Of a stretch of DNA of 64,000 bases, positions 42,468 through 51,063 are shown one piece after another; the stretch's first letter is position 1; every line of letters begins with the position of its first letter. Both the position numbers and the translations under genes were made by a program. Origin of the DNA: CAXSBR01 sp964236495 (GTDB taxonomy: Bacteria; Actinomycetota; Actinomycetes; Mycobacteriales; Jatrophihabitantaceae); assembly GCA_964236495.1 (NCBI GenBank), contig CAXSBR010000001.1, forward strand, positions 1-64,000. Reading direction: 5' to 3'. Under the pieces are notes generated by a model. The model was not told the origin of the DNA. It worked only from the letters and a program-made list of their open reading frames with translations, and searched no databases.

Positions 42468-43912
42468 GTACCGACATACCGCCGGTGGCTGCTCCGGGCG
42501 CGTTGGGCCAGTCAGTGCACGAGGCACTGCACTTTCCACTTCCCGGCTCACCTCCGGCCACAGTGCACGACGTAGCTCGCCAACTCAGCGCAACCGCGAA
42601 GGTGCTCCGTGCGGCGCTGCTCCGGGTAGACACCCTGGGACGCGACACCACGTTCTGGGTCGGTGAGGCGGCAACAGCCTTTGCCACAAAAGCCAGTAAA
42701 GCGCCTGACCACATTAAAGCCGTGGCCGATCGGTATGACGCCTACGCCGTGGTCTTGACCGGCTACGCGCGCTCGGTCGAGCAAAGCCGTAGTGCGGTGG
42801 CCCGGCGCCGGACCGAACTGAGCCACGCGTGGAGTGCGTACACGCGCGCGCAGGCCGCGGTGGCGGCGGCACAGCCTCCCGCGCCTGCAATCCCGGCGCC
42901 CTATGCGATGGAGCCCGTGCCGGCTGTCGATCCTCATCGTGCTCGGCTGGCGTCCTCGGTGAGCACCTGTCGGGACGACGTGCTAGACGCCCATGCACGG
43001 CTGCGAGCCTGCTACGTCGACTGGGCCGAAGCAGCGCGGGTCGCGGGCACGAAGTTGCACTCCGCTGACGACCACAACGTGCTGCAAAATCCCCAAGGCA
43101 TGCATGCGCTGGTCAACGAGGTCGCCGCAGTGGCGAACGAAATTTCGACCAAGCTCTCGATTGCCGGATTGGTGCTGATGGTTTTCTGCCCGGCACTGGC
43201 ACCGCTCGCGTTCGCCATCGCTGCTGCCGCCGCAACGGTCAAGACTGGAGCAGATCTGGATCGTAGATTCCAGTACGGCGAAAATGTCACCGGGTGGGAG
43301 TTCGCTGACGACGCTCTGGGCATGGTGCCTGCGTCGGGGTTCGCCAAGGCGGGCAAAGAAGGGGTCACCGCGCTCAAGGAAGGCCGAGGTGCGCTTCGAT
43401 CGGTCGCCAAGGTCGGCGGCAGAGTTGTTGCCGAGGCGGCCGCGCCACTGGCCGAAGGTGGCCAAGCAGCGGCGCGGGCCGGTCGAGGCGTTGCGCGCGG
43501 CTATGAGGCGGTGCGCTCGGGAGAAGCCACCCGGACGGCGCAACGCGCTGTTGGGCGCGTCGTCGCGGACCCGCTGGCTGCCGGCGCACGGACGGCCAGA
43601 GCAACAGTGGGAGCTGTTGTCACCGCAGGTACAAATGTGGCATCCGCCGTTGTGCACGACACCGAGACCGTGCTGGCTACGTTCGCCGGCTCGGCGCAGT
43701 TCGGAAGCCTCAAGGCAGCCGAGGCGGTGAAGGATGGCCCGGCCTTCGGGCACAGAGCTTCAGTTCCGCCAGGACCGCTTTGGTCGACGCCAACCGCGTC
43801 GTCGACCGGAGCTAACAGCACGGCGGGGAGCTGTCTGGTCGATGTGCCTGCGCCGCGATCCGCAGGCGCCCGCACGCTGCGTATCACGCTGGGCAATCCG
43901 GTACCTGCATGA
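42464..43912 (+). CDS. Putative type VII secreted protein with T7SS-signal-like N-terminus
   Basis: 482 residues. The first 150 residues resemble the helical secretion-signal domain of actinobacterial T7SS effectors: FWVGEAATAFATKASKAPDHI (Trp near residue 66), then a long helix with RYDAYAVVLTGYARSVEQSR and a coiled region ending in AQAAVAAAQ. A Pro-rich linker precedes a second helical part. A hydrophobic stretch at about 228-260 is of the kind found in pretoxin regions, and the C-terminal 200 residues are Ala/Arg-rich without a toxin motif I can name. GTG start overlaps the EspC-like stop. Effector status is inferred. Confidence 0.7.
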   Translation: MSTDIPPVAAPGALGQSVHEALHFPLPGSPPATVHDVARQLSATAKVLRAALLRVDTLGRDTTFWVGEAATAFATKASKAPDHIKAVADRYDAYAVVLTGYARSVEQSRSAVARRRTELSHAWSAYTRAQAAVAAAQPPAPAIPAPYAMEPVPAVDPHRARLASSVSTCRDDVLDAHARLRACYVDWAEAARVAGTKLHSADDHNVLQNPQGMHALVNEVAAVANEISTKLSIAGLVLMVFCPALAPLAFAIAAAAATVKTGADLDRRFQYGENVTGWEFADDALGMVPASGFAKAGKEGVTALKEGRGALRSVAKVGGRVVAEAAAPLAEGGQAAARAGRGVARGYEAVRSGEATRTAQRAVGRVVADPLAAGARTARATVGAVVTAGTNVASAVVHDTETVLATFAGSAQFGSLKAAEAVKDGPAFGHRASVPPGPLWSTPTASSTGANSTAGSCLVDVPAPRSAGARTLRITLGNPVPA

Positions 43913-44682
43913 CGCTGACCGATATCGACGCCGAGCGGTTCAGTACCGGGTACGACGCTGCACACCCTGCACCATCCCAGCCCCGAGCGAGCCAGGGCGG
44001 CCGGGCCGACACCTGGGTGTTCCAGCTCGACCTCGGCGTACACGGGATCGCGGTCGACCTGACCGATTCCGCGTGGCCACAGCAGCTGGCGCAGGGCCTG
44101 GACGAGCTGGCGCCGTTGCTGCCGTCGGAGGTCGATCCAGGCCACCAAGACACCGCTGCAGTCACCGCCGCAGACACCACCGTAGGCACCTCAGCGGGCT
44201 CCGTCATGGGTTCTTCCGTGCTCACCTTCGTCGACGCCCGCACCGCCGAGCTGGTCGATCAGGGGGCTGTTTCGATTCTTCTGCTGCCCACCGCAAGTGC
44301 GCTGGCGCCGGTCGTGGTCGGGGCAGTGTTCGTCCAGCAGCTGCACTCGGGCACGGTCTCGATGTGCGCCGCGACACTGGAGGATGACGGCTGGACAATC
44401 ACCGCGCCCCGTTCTGAGCGGTTCGAGCCGTCTGAGCGGTTTGAGCCGTCTGAGCGGCTGGAGCACGAGCCGACCCAAGCCAAGAATGCCATTCGCGGCC
44501 GGCGGTCAGTGTCCATTCCCGGCGTTGCGGGATTGTTACTGAACGAGCAGCTGGTCCTACTGGCCACCGACGACAGCGTTGTCACGGTGCTTTTCCAGGG
44601 CGCTTCGAGTGAGTCCGCAGATGATTTGTCCGATTCAGTAATTATGACGGCGGTGATGTCGGCTCGTTTGGAGAAAAACTAA
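43909..44682 (+). CDS. Unknown protein coupled to the T7SS-like gene
   Basis: 257 residues, acidic. It has no membrane helix that I can place firmly; hydrophobic strands such as SILLLPTASALAPVVVGAVFVQQ look like beta structure. A short repeat encodes SERFEP twice and SERLEH (18-bp units at 44413, 44431, 44449). The ATG overlaps the preceding stop (ATGA), so it is in the same cassette. The C-terminal end (LVLLATDDSVVTVLFQGA and following helix) has a layout like the end of the next protein. A chaperone or immunity role is only a guess. Confidence 0.72.
   Translation: MTLTDIDAERFSTGYDAAHPAPSQPRASQGGRADTWVFQLDLGVHGIAVDLTDSAWPQQLAQGLDELAPLLPSEVDPGHQDTAAVTAADTTVGTSAGSVMGSSVLTFVDARTAELVDQGAVSILLLPTASALAPVVVGAVFVQQLHSGTVSMCAATLEDDGWTITAPRSERFEPSERFEPSERLEHEPTQAKNAIRGRRSVSIPGVAGLLLNEQLVLLATDDSVVTVLFQGASSESADDLSDSVIMTAVMSARLEKN
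44413..44466. repeat. 18-bp in-frame repeat, three units
   Basis: Units starting at 44413, 44431 and 44449 begin TCTGAGCGG and encode Ser-Glu-Arg-Phe/Leu-Glu-X. They lie in a probable loop of the unknown protein of the T7SS-like cassette. Two of the units differ at one base only. Confidence 0.85.
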
Positions 44683-44771
44683 ACTATTGCGTCACGGGAG
44701 CCGAATATTGCGGTCGTAGTAGTACGAGCCGCTCAACGCAGAGCGGTAGTCGCGCCGAAAGGACCTCCCGG

Positions 44772-45197
44772 ATGAGCATCGATCTGAGCCTGCCCACGTT
44801 TGCCCTGGACTGCCAGAACTGGCTGATCGCCTCTGAGGTGGTCACCTCTGGGGCAGACGGCGCTCTCTCCGAAGACATCGACGGCGTTCCGGTCCTTGCA
44901 GTCCTGAGCACCGCGCTGATCGGCAGCAGCGACATCGAGTCGGCCAGCGCAGTATTCAGCTTGGGCCTCATGGACTCAGATGTCGAGCTCGAACTGCTTG
45001 TCGACGCCACTGCCAAGGACGCACCAGAGGTCTACATTCACGAAACCGCTTGGGCCGAAGGGCACGCCCGCTTCGTCATACCGGCGGCCGACGGGTACCT
45101 GGCCGTCATCGCGGAATTCTGTTCCGACCGCGACCCGTCGCCGGAGCTGGTGGACCGCTTTTCCACGCTGGTGTCGTCCTTCCGCTGGAACGTTTGA
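44772..45197 (+). CDS. Unknown acidic protein downstream of the T7SS-like cassette
   Basis: 141 residues, strongly acidic, single domain. It has the strand-rich segment VLAVLSTALIG, an acidic centre (DSDVELELLVDATAKD), GHARFVIPAADGYLAVIAEF and a final helix LVDRFSTLVSSFRW. A GAAAGGA ribosome site precedes the ATG. The layout (strands, then a terminal helix after an acidic loop) resembles the C-terminal half of the protein at 43909-44682, so the two may be distant paralogues. No family recognised. Confidence 0.72.
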   Translation: MSIDLSLPTFALDCQNWLIASEVVTSGADGALSEDIDGVPVLAVLSTALIGSSDIESASAVFSLGLMDSDVELELLVDATAKDAPEVYIHETAWAEGHARFVIPAADGYLAVIAEFCSDRDPSPELVDRFSTLVSSFRWNV

Positions 45198-45251
45198 GCT
45201 CTCGGCCGACCTGGCGGGAACGAGGGTCGGGCTTCGGTTCGTTGCACCTGC

Positions 45252-46109
45252 ATGCCGAGCGCGCACAACGGGGTGAGGACGGCGGTCCTGTTCGGCGCGC
45301 TGGCAACGGGTCTCATCCTGATGGGGCACCTTCTCGGCGGTACGCCCGGTATGGGCGTGGGCCTGTTGACTGCATCGGCGATCAATGCGTTCGGCTACTT
45401 CCGGTCCGATGCCATTGCGTTGAGGTCCATGGGCGCGCAACCGGCCAGTGAAGCCCGCTATCCGCAGTTGTATGACACCGTGCGAGAACTCTCCACAGCC
45501 GCCCGGCAGCCGATGCCGAGTCTGTATGTCTCGCCGGCGACGCACGCCAACGCCTTCGCCACCGGTCGCAGTTCCCGCCACGCAGCGGTGTGCTGCACCG
45601 ACGGGATCCTGCGGCTGCTCGACGAGCGTGAGCTGCGCGCTGTGCTCGGACACGAGCTCAGCCACGTCTACAACCGAGACATCCTGACTTCGTCAGTGGC
45701 CGGTGGATTCGCTGCGGCAATAACGTTCGTAGCCCAGAAGACCGTGTCGTTGGGAGGCAGCAGTCATCGCAGCATGAACCCATTGGTGGCTGCACTGATG
45801 CTTGTGCTGGGTCCGATGGCGGCGTCGGTGATCCAGCTGGCTATCAGTCGCAGTCGCGAATACCAAGCCGACGCGTCAGCCGCTCAGCTGACCGGTGACC
45901 CGCTGGCGTTGGCTCGGGCGCTGGACAAGATCGATGCCGCTGTCAGAGCACATCCCCTGGCGTCGGGGCCGCGATTCCAGGCGTCCAGCCACCTCTTGAT
46001 CGCCGACCCGTTCAACGGCCCCATCCTGTTCTCCACCCATCCCCCGATGCACGAGCGGATCGCCCGCCTGGAACAGCTTGCAACGCAGGATCCGCGCTTC
46101 TGGCGCTGA
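45252..46109 (+). CDS. M48 family metallopeptidase, HtpX-like
   Basis: Membrane zinc protease of 285 residues. Two N-terminal helices (about residues 9-29 and 33-50), then the catalytic HELSH (His134, Glu135, His138), further helices, and the third ligand Glu in SREYQAD. The C-terminal FSTHPPMHERIARLEQL is typical of HtpX. HtpX degrades misfolded membrane proteins. It follows the T7SS-like cassette by 54 bases but need not be functionally tied to it. Confidence 0.92.
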   Translation: MPSAHNGVRTAVLFGALATGLILMGHLLGGTPGMGVGLLTASAINAFGYFRSDAIALRSMGAQPASEARYPQLYDTVRELSTAARQPMPSLYVSPATHANAFATGRSSRHAAVCCTDGILRLLDERELRAVLGHELSHVYNRDILTSSVAGGFAAAITFVAQKTVSLGGSSHRSMNPLVAALMLVLGPMAASVIQLAISRSREYQADASAAQLTGDPLALARALDKIDAAVRAHPLASGPRFQASSHLLIADPFNGPILFSTHPPMHERIARLEQLATQDPRFWR

Positions 46110-46176
46110 GCCAGGTACCGCCGCGCTACCGGCGTCGATCGCATACCGGGTAGACGGCACCGAGCAAGCCGTCCCG

Positions 46177-47061
46177 TCAGGACCCTTGCGCGCCGAGGGT
46201 CCGGGCGACAGCCATGACGTACTCGCCGTATCCCGATTTCGCCTGAGCAGCACCCAATACGTAGGCCTGCTCGGCGTCGATGAACCCTGCACGCAGCGCG
46301 ATCTCCTCCAGGCAGGCGATCCGGACGCCTTGGCGATGTTCCAGCACTTGCACGTACTGGCCGGCTTCGAGCAGCGAGTCATGCGTACCGGTATCGAGCC
46401 ACGCCGTACCGCGGCCCAGATCGATGAGGCGCGCATCCCCGCGCCGGACGTAGACATTGTTGAGGTCAGTGATCTCCAGCTCACCACGGGCGGAGGGAGC
46501 CAACCCGGCCGCGATGTCTACGACGTCGTTGTCGTAGAAGTACAGGCCCGTCACCGCGAGATTCGACTTCGGACGGGCGGGCTTCTCCTCAATCGACATC
46601 AGCCGGCCGGCCGCGTCGGCCTCCGCCACGCCGTAGCGTTCAGGATCACGCACTTGGTAGCCGAACAGCACGCAACCGGCGGTCAATGTGCTTGCCTGGA
46701 CAAGGGTTTTCGCGAGGTCGTGGCCGTGAAAGATGTTGTCGCCCAGCACCAACGCCGCGGTGTCGGCCCCGATGTGGTCGCGCCCGATCACGAATGCCTC
46801 GGCAAGGCCATTGGGCTCAGGCTGGACGGCGTAGCTGATCGAAAGTCCAAGATCGGCGCCATCGGCGAGCAGACGGACGAACTGCTCCTGCTCGTGCGGC
46901 GTGGTGATGATCAGCACCTCCCGCACACCGGCCAACATCAGCACCGACAGCGGGTAGTAGATCATCGGCTTGTCATAGACCGGTAACAGCTGCTTGCTCG
47001 TTGCGCGCGTTATCGGATGCAGTCGAGTGCCAGCCCCACCGGCCAGGATGATGCCCTTCAT
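46177..47061 (-). CDS. rmlA: Glucose-1-phosphate thymidylyltransferase
   Basis: 294 residues. Nucleotidyltransferase motif GIILAGGAGTRLHPITRATSKQLLPVYDKPM, then YAVQPEPNGLAEAF, LGDNIFHGHDL and IEEKPARPKSNLAVTGLYFYD. Makes dTDP-glucose, first step of dTDP-rhamnose synthesis for the cell envelope. rmlB, C and D are not in this window. Convergent with the HtpX gene. Confidence 0.95.
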   Translation of the reverse strand: MKGIILAGGAGTRLHPITRATSKQLLPVYDKPMIYYPLSVLMLAGVREVLIITTPHEQEQFVRLLADGADLGLSISYAVQPEPNGLAEAFVIGRDHIGADTAALVLGDNIFHGHDLAKTLVQASTLTAGCVLFGYQVRDPERYGVAEADAAGRLMSIEEKPARPKSNLAVTGLYFYDNDVVDIAAGLAPSARGELEITDLNNVYVRRGDARLIDLGRGTAWLDTGTHDSLLEAGQYVQVLEHRQGVRIACLEEIALRAGFIDAEQAYVLGAAQAKSGYGEYVMAVARTLGAQGS

Positions 47062-47127
47062 CGCACTCGATCCTCTATTCTGGTCGGCTCGACGGGTCTG
47101 TTGGCCGTGTCCTGTCGACGCTGCACC

Positions 47128-47619
47128 TCAGCGGTAGTTCGTGAATTGCAAGGCAGTGCCGTAGTCGCCCTCGCGCAACAGGGCGATGACGGCTTGCAGG
47201 TCGTCGCGCTTCTTGCCGGTCACACGCAGCTGGTCACCCTGGATCGATGCCTGAACGCCCTTCACACCGCCGTCTCGAACCGCCTTGGCAATTGTCTTGG
47301 CCTGGTCGGACGAGATTCCCTGCTGCAGGGTGCCGGTGATGACGTAGGTCTTGCCCGACTGCTTGGGCTCGTCGGCGTCGAGGGCCTTGAGGGAGATCGA
47401 TCGTTTCACCAGCTTTTCCTTGAACACGTCGAGTGCTGCCTTGGCGCGCTCTTCGGAGTCGGCCTTGATGGTGATGCCCAACTCGCCCGACCATTCGATT
47501 GAGGCGTTGGTGCCGCGGAAGTCGAAGCGCTGAGACAGCTCCTTCGCCGCTTGGTTCAAGGCGTTGTCGGCTTCCTGCCGGTCGATCTTGCTGACTACGT
47601 CGAAGGACGGATCTGGCAT
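47128..47619 (-). CDS. YajQ family nucleotide-binding protein
   Basis: 163 residues. Family signatures: SFDVVSKIDRQEADNALNQA, RFDFRGTNASIEW, DADEPKQSGKTYVIT and KKRDDLQAVIALLRE. YajQ proteins have been linked to nucleotide or cyclic di-GMP binding. The ATG at 47619 has a TGGAGG ribosome site six bases upstream; the open frame continues upstream without support. Confidence 0.93.
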   Translation of the reverse strand: MPDPSFDVVSKIDRQEADNALNQAAKELSQRFDFRGTNASIEWSGELGITIKADSEERAKAALDVFKEKLVKRSISLKALDADEPKQSGKTYVITGTLQQGISSDQAKTIAKAVRDGGVKGVQASIQGDQLRVTGKKRDDLQAVIALLREGDYGTALQFTNYR

Positions 47620-47722
47620 GACGCCTCCAGGAGCTCTTCGAGCACCCGCTCGTCGGCGAACGGCTGACGGTCCGGCCGGGGCGCGGCGGGCCATCAGGTA
47701 GGCTGGCGCGCGCATTCAGCAA

Positions 47723-47804
47723 GGCGGGTTGCCCGAGTGGTCAAAGGGAACGGTCTGTAAAACCGTCGGCTCAGCCTACGTTGGTTCGAACCCAACACCC
47801 GCCA
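47723..47804 (+). tRNA. tRNA-Tyr (anticodon GTA)
   Basis: Acceptor stem GGCGGGT pairs with ACCCGCC, with A as discriminator. The anticodon loop CTGTAAA places GTA at 47757-47759. A long variable arm makes it a class II tRNA, as for Tyr in bacteria. No CCA is encoded. Confidence 0.95.
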
Positions 47805-48002
47805 CGCTCGTTGCCGCTGATGTGGTGTCAGGCCGTCGACTGACAGAACGGCCGGTGGCGGCGCTCGGTTTCTCGTTGAAGGCTCGTGTAAAGTCGCGCG
47901 AGCATCGCAATCCGAGCCCCACGGCTCAACATCACCGCCAGCTCAACCACCCAGGCGTGGGACATACCGGCCGCACAGACACTCGTCTGCGCTACCCGCA
48001 CC

Positions 48003-48075
48003 GCCCCCTTAGCTCAGTCGGCAGAGCGTCTCCATGGTAAGGAGAAGGTCTACGGTTCGATTCCGTAAGGGGGCT
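48003..48075 (+). tRNA. tRNA-Thr (anticodon GGT)
   Basis: Acceptor GCCCCCT pairs with AGGGGGC. The D arm has GCTC/GAGC and the T arm TACGG-TTCGATT-CCGTA. The loop ATGGTAA gives anticodon GGT at 48036-48038. Lies before tRNA-Met, as in mycobacteria. Confidence 0.95.
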
Positions 48076-48208
48076 CGCTAGCTGTCGGGCAAGAGGCCGA
48101 GCCAGTGTCATTGATGCTGCGGGTTGGCCAAATGGTCGCGTCGGCGGTCCTGCCCGGCGGGTAGGATCAGTTCCCGGCGCTCGTGGGTGCTGGTCTGTGC
48201 TGGTATCG

Positions 48209-48281
48209 GGCGGGGTAGCTCAGTTGGTAGAGCAAGCGGCTCATAATCGCTGTGTCGCCGGTTCAAGTCCGGCCCTCGCTA
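48209..48281 (+). tRNA. tRNA-Met (anticodon CAT, elongator-like)
   Basis: Acceptor GGCGGGG pairs with CCTCGCT, with two G-U pairs. D stem GCTC/GAGC, T arm GCCGG-TTCAAGT-CCGGC, loop CTCATAA with CAT at 48242-48244. The paired first base (G-T) argues against an initiator tRNA. Confidence 0.93.
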
Positions 48282-48407
48282 CTGCGCGCTGCTGTTGCCT
48301 GAGGTGACACTCGGGTGGCCCTGTGCACGCTGCATGTGTAAAGCATCATCCTCCGACGCTAGAACCCGCACCGGCACCGGTCGGGCCCATCAGGAAAGGC
48401 AACATCC

Positions 48408-48572
48408 GTGGCAGCCACCGACGTCCGTCCGAAGATCACCTTGGCGTGTCAGGTGTGCAAGCACCGTAACTACATCACCAAGAAGAACCGCCGCAACGAT
48501 CCCGACCGGATGGCGATGAACAAGTTCTGCCCTAACTGCGGCAAGCACACCGAACACCGCGAGACGCGCTAG
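48408..48572 (+). CDS. rpmG: 50S ribosomal protein L33
   Basis: 54 residues, too short for routine length cut-offs. Contains a zinc-ribbon pair with CQVCKHRNYITKKN and CPNCGKHTEHRETR, the zinc-binding form of L33. GTG start with AGGAAAGG upstream. It is the first gene of the rpmG-hadA-hadB series. Confidence 0.96.
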   Translation: MAATDVRPKITLACQVCKHRNYITKKNRRNDPDRMAMNKFCPNCGKHTEHRETR

Positions 48573-48647
48573 TCGGTCTGCGCTGTCGGTGGTGCCGAGA
48601 CCGCTGCGGGCAGCTGCGGTTGGGCCCCGATCGGTTACCGTCTTGGC

Positions 48648-49097
48648 ATGGCACTCGCCCCGTCGTTCGTCGGGCGGGTGTACCCGTCGGCACGGACCTA
48701 CCTGGTCAGCCGGGAAAAGATCCGTGAGTTCGCCGCCGCCGTCGGCGACGCCAACCCGGCGTATTCCGACGTGGCAGCTGCACAGGCGCTGGGTTACCGC
48801 GATCTGGTCGCACCGCCAACATTTGCCATCGCGCTGACGTTGCCGGCGGGCGGTCAGGTCACCGCCGATCCTGAACTCGGTCTGGATTACACCAAGGTCG
48901 TGCACGGTGAGCAGGAGTTCACTCACCGTCGTCCGCTCGTTGCCGGTGACGAGGTCACCGTCACTGTCACCGTCGAGTCGATACGGGCCGTCGGTGGTAA
49001 CGATCTGCTGGTGCTCGCTATCGACGTCAAGACTGTCGACGACGAGCTCGTTACTACCGCGCGCACAATGCTGGTCGCTCGTGGAGCCGGCGTCTGA
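48648..49097 (+). CDS. hadA: HadA-type (3R)-hydroxyacyl-ACP dehydratase subunit (MaoC-like hot-dog)
   Basis: 149-residue hot-dog fold protein. FVGRVYPSARTYLVSREKIREFAAAVGD opens as in mycobacterial HadA, and LVAPPTFAIAL and HGEQEFTHRRPLVAGDEVT follow. It pairs with HadB to form the fatty-acid-chain dehydratase. HadA alone lacks the catalytic His/Asp. Next to hadB with one-base overlap (TGATG). Confidence 0.9.
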   Translation: MALAPSFVGRVYPSARTYLVSREKIREFAAAVGDANPAYSDVAAAQALGYRDLVAPPTFAIALTLPAGGQVTADPELGLDYTKVVHGEQEFTHRRPLVAGDEVTVTVTVESIRAVGGNDLLVLAIDVKTVDDELVTTARTMLVARGAGV

Positions 49098-49525
49098 TGG
49101 CGCGCCTTGCCATGGCCGATGTGGTTGTCGGTACGCAGCTGCCTGCCCAGAGCTACGCGATGTCGCGCGAAACGCTGGTGCGCTACTCCGGGGCGTCCGG
49201 GGACTTCAACCCCATCCACTGGAGTTCGAGCTTCGCCCAGTCAGCGGGGCTGCCCGACGTCATTGCGCACGGCATGCTCACCATGGCGGAGTCGATCCGG
49301 GTGGTTACTGATTGGACGGGAGATCCCGGCGCGGTAGTCGATTACGGCGTTCGATTCACGCGCCCGGTGATAGTGCCCGAGCTGGGCCAGGTTGCGACGA
49401 TCGAGGTGTCGGGCGTGGTGAAGGAAATCCGACCAAACGACGGCACCGTCGTCGTCGCACTGACCACGACGTTCCAGGGTCAGACAGTTCTCACCAAGGC
49501 CCGGGCCGTCGTGCGGTTGGCCTGA
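49097..49525 (+). CDS. hadB: HadB-type (3R)-hydroxyacyl-ACP dehydratase, catalytic subunit
   Basis: 142 residues, MaoC-type hot-dog. Catalytic motif GDFNPIHWSSSFAQSAGLPDVIAHGML with the hydratase Asp and His. With HadA it dehydrates hydroxyacyl-ACP in the long-chain fatty-acid elongation cycle. Stop overlaps the M1 peptidase start by one base. hadC does not follow. Confidence 0.92.
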   Translation: MARLAMADVVVGTQLPAQSYAMSRETLVRYSGASGDFNPIHWSSSFAQSAGLPDVIAHGMLTMAESIRVVTDWTGDPGAVVDYGVRFTRPVIVPELGQVATIEVSGVVKEIRPNDGTVVVALTTTFQGQTVLTKARAVVRLA

Positions 49526-51036
49526 TGCGCCCGCACGCGGGACTCAGTTCGCTGGCCGCCGCGGCCCTGTTCGCGAGTGCCTGCACCTCGCCGCTGCGCG
49601 TCGATACCAGCGCACTGGGCACCGCGACGGGGGCGACCACCAGCGCCACCGCGCCGGCGGCATCAATCTCGCGCTCCTCGTCGCCGTCCGTGAGTCCGCC
49701 ACTGTCACCGTCACCAGCAGGGTCAAGGTCGCCGTCACTGTCACCGACGTCACCGCCGCCATGTCCCAGCGCGTACGCCGCCCCTGACCCCAGGCGCCCG
49801 GTCACCAGGCTGCACTTCGACGTCGCCGCCGGTCTACACAGCGTCACCGGCACCGAGTCGATCGATTTCGCTGCCGATGCTGACATCACCGAGCTGGTCT
49901 TCCGCCTCACCGCGAACACCGCGCCGACCTTCGCCAGCGGCACGCGCATCACCGTGACGTCGGCGCGCGCCGATCACGGCGGCGGCACCGCGCGCTACGA
50001 GCGTGCCGGCGCGGCTGCCGCGTCGCAGGGGGGCCTGCTGCGCATCCCGTTCGCGACGCGCATCCCGGCCGGCACGACGGTGCACGCGCAGCTGGCATTC
50101 CGGCTGGAGCTCGGTGCGCGCGCCTTCGATCGCTTCGGATACTCCGATGGTGTGGGCTGGTTCGGCTCCGCGCAGCCGTTGCTCGCCTGGGAACGCGGTT
50201 ACGGCTGGCATACCGAGCCGATGCTGCAGTTCACCGCGGAGAGCGCCACCAGCGAAGCCGCGGACACCGATCTGACCGTCACCGCCCCGGCCGGGAACGT
50301 GGTGATGATGTCGGGCCGACCGTTGCGAGGTTCCGCCGCCGGTGCTGGTCGGCGCAGCTGGCACGCCACGATTGCCGCGGCGCGCGACGTCAGCGTTGCG
50401 GTGGGGCCGTTCAAGACTCGCGACGTACGTATCGGTCGAACAGCGGTACGGGTGGGCGCGCTGCGGGCGGCCGATCTTGCCGCGATCGTCACCGACGAGC
50501 GGTTCGCCCTAGCCGGTCTGGAGCGGTACTTCGGCCCGTTCCCCTTTCCCACCCTGTCGCTGACCCTGCTTCCCGGCAACGGCGGCGGCATTGAATATCC
50601 GAGCTCGATCTTCCTGCTGGGCGACTATCATCTGGTCAACGTCCACGAGACGGCGCATCAGTACTTCTATGCGATGGTCGGCGATTCCCAGGCGCAGCAT
50701 GCCTGGCTCGACGAGGCGTTCGCCTCCTACGCCGAGCAACTACTCGACAACGACGCGCCTCCCCCGGCGAAGCTCGATCTTCCCGACCCGGTGGACAAGC
50801 CGACCGCCAGCTACGGCGGTGCCGAGCTGCGGTACTACGCCACCACCTATGACAAGGGTGCTGCTGCGCTGCACGCGGCTCGCTCGGCCGCCGGCCCCGC
50901 GAAGTTCGACGCCGCGATCCGGTGCTACGTCCGTACCCAGGCCTGGCGTATCGCCGAACCTGGCGATCTGCGCAAGGCCATGTCAGCGCTGCCCGCAGCG
51001 GTCGCCGTTCTCATCCGGGCGGGTGCGCTGCGGTAA
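49525..51036 (+). CDS. M1 family zinc metallopeptidase, likely exported
   Basis: 503 residues. Hydrophobic N-terminus with a cysteine at a lipobox-like ASAC (about residue 20), followed by a Ser/Pro/Thr-rich linker of about 50 residues, suggesting a lipoprotein. Beta domain, then the active site HETAHQ (His374, Glu375, His378) with Glu397 18 residues later (LDEAFASY), which is the gluzincin pattern. The GAMEN-like site reads GGGIEYP. Shorter than classical aminopeptidase N. Sits where mycobacteria carry hadC. Confidence 0.85.
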   Translation: MRPHAGLSSLAAAALFASACTSPLRVDTSALGTATGATTSATAPAASISRSSSPSVSPPLSPSPAGSRSPSLSPTSPPPCPSAYAAPDPRRPVTRLHFDVAAGLHSVTGTESIDFAADADITELVFRLTANTAPTFASGTRITVTSARADHGGGTARYERAGAAAASQGGLLRIPFATRIPAGTTVHAQLAFRLELGARAFDRFGYSDGVGWFGSAQPLLAWERGYGWHTEPMLQFTAESATSEAADTDLTVTAPAGNVVMMSGRPLRGSAAGAGRRSWHATIAAARDVSVAVGPFKTRDVRIGRTAVRVGALRAADLAAIVTDERFALAGLERYFGPFPFPTLSLTLLPGNGGGIEYPSSIFLLGDYHLVNVHETAHQYFYAMVGDSQAQHAWLDEAFASYAEQLLDNDAPPPAKLDLPDPVDKPTASYGGAELRYYATTYDKGAAALHAARSAAGPAKFDAAIRCYVRTQAWRIAEPGDLRKAMSALPAAVAVLIRAGALR

Positions 51037-51063
51037 CCGGCCGTACCGACACTCAACCGGCAC

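Noticed and set aside
48145..48208. Promoter for tRNA-Met with TAGGAT as the -10
   Set aside because: No acceptable -35 hexamer at 16-18 bases upstream, so I did not call it.
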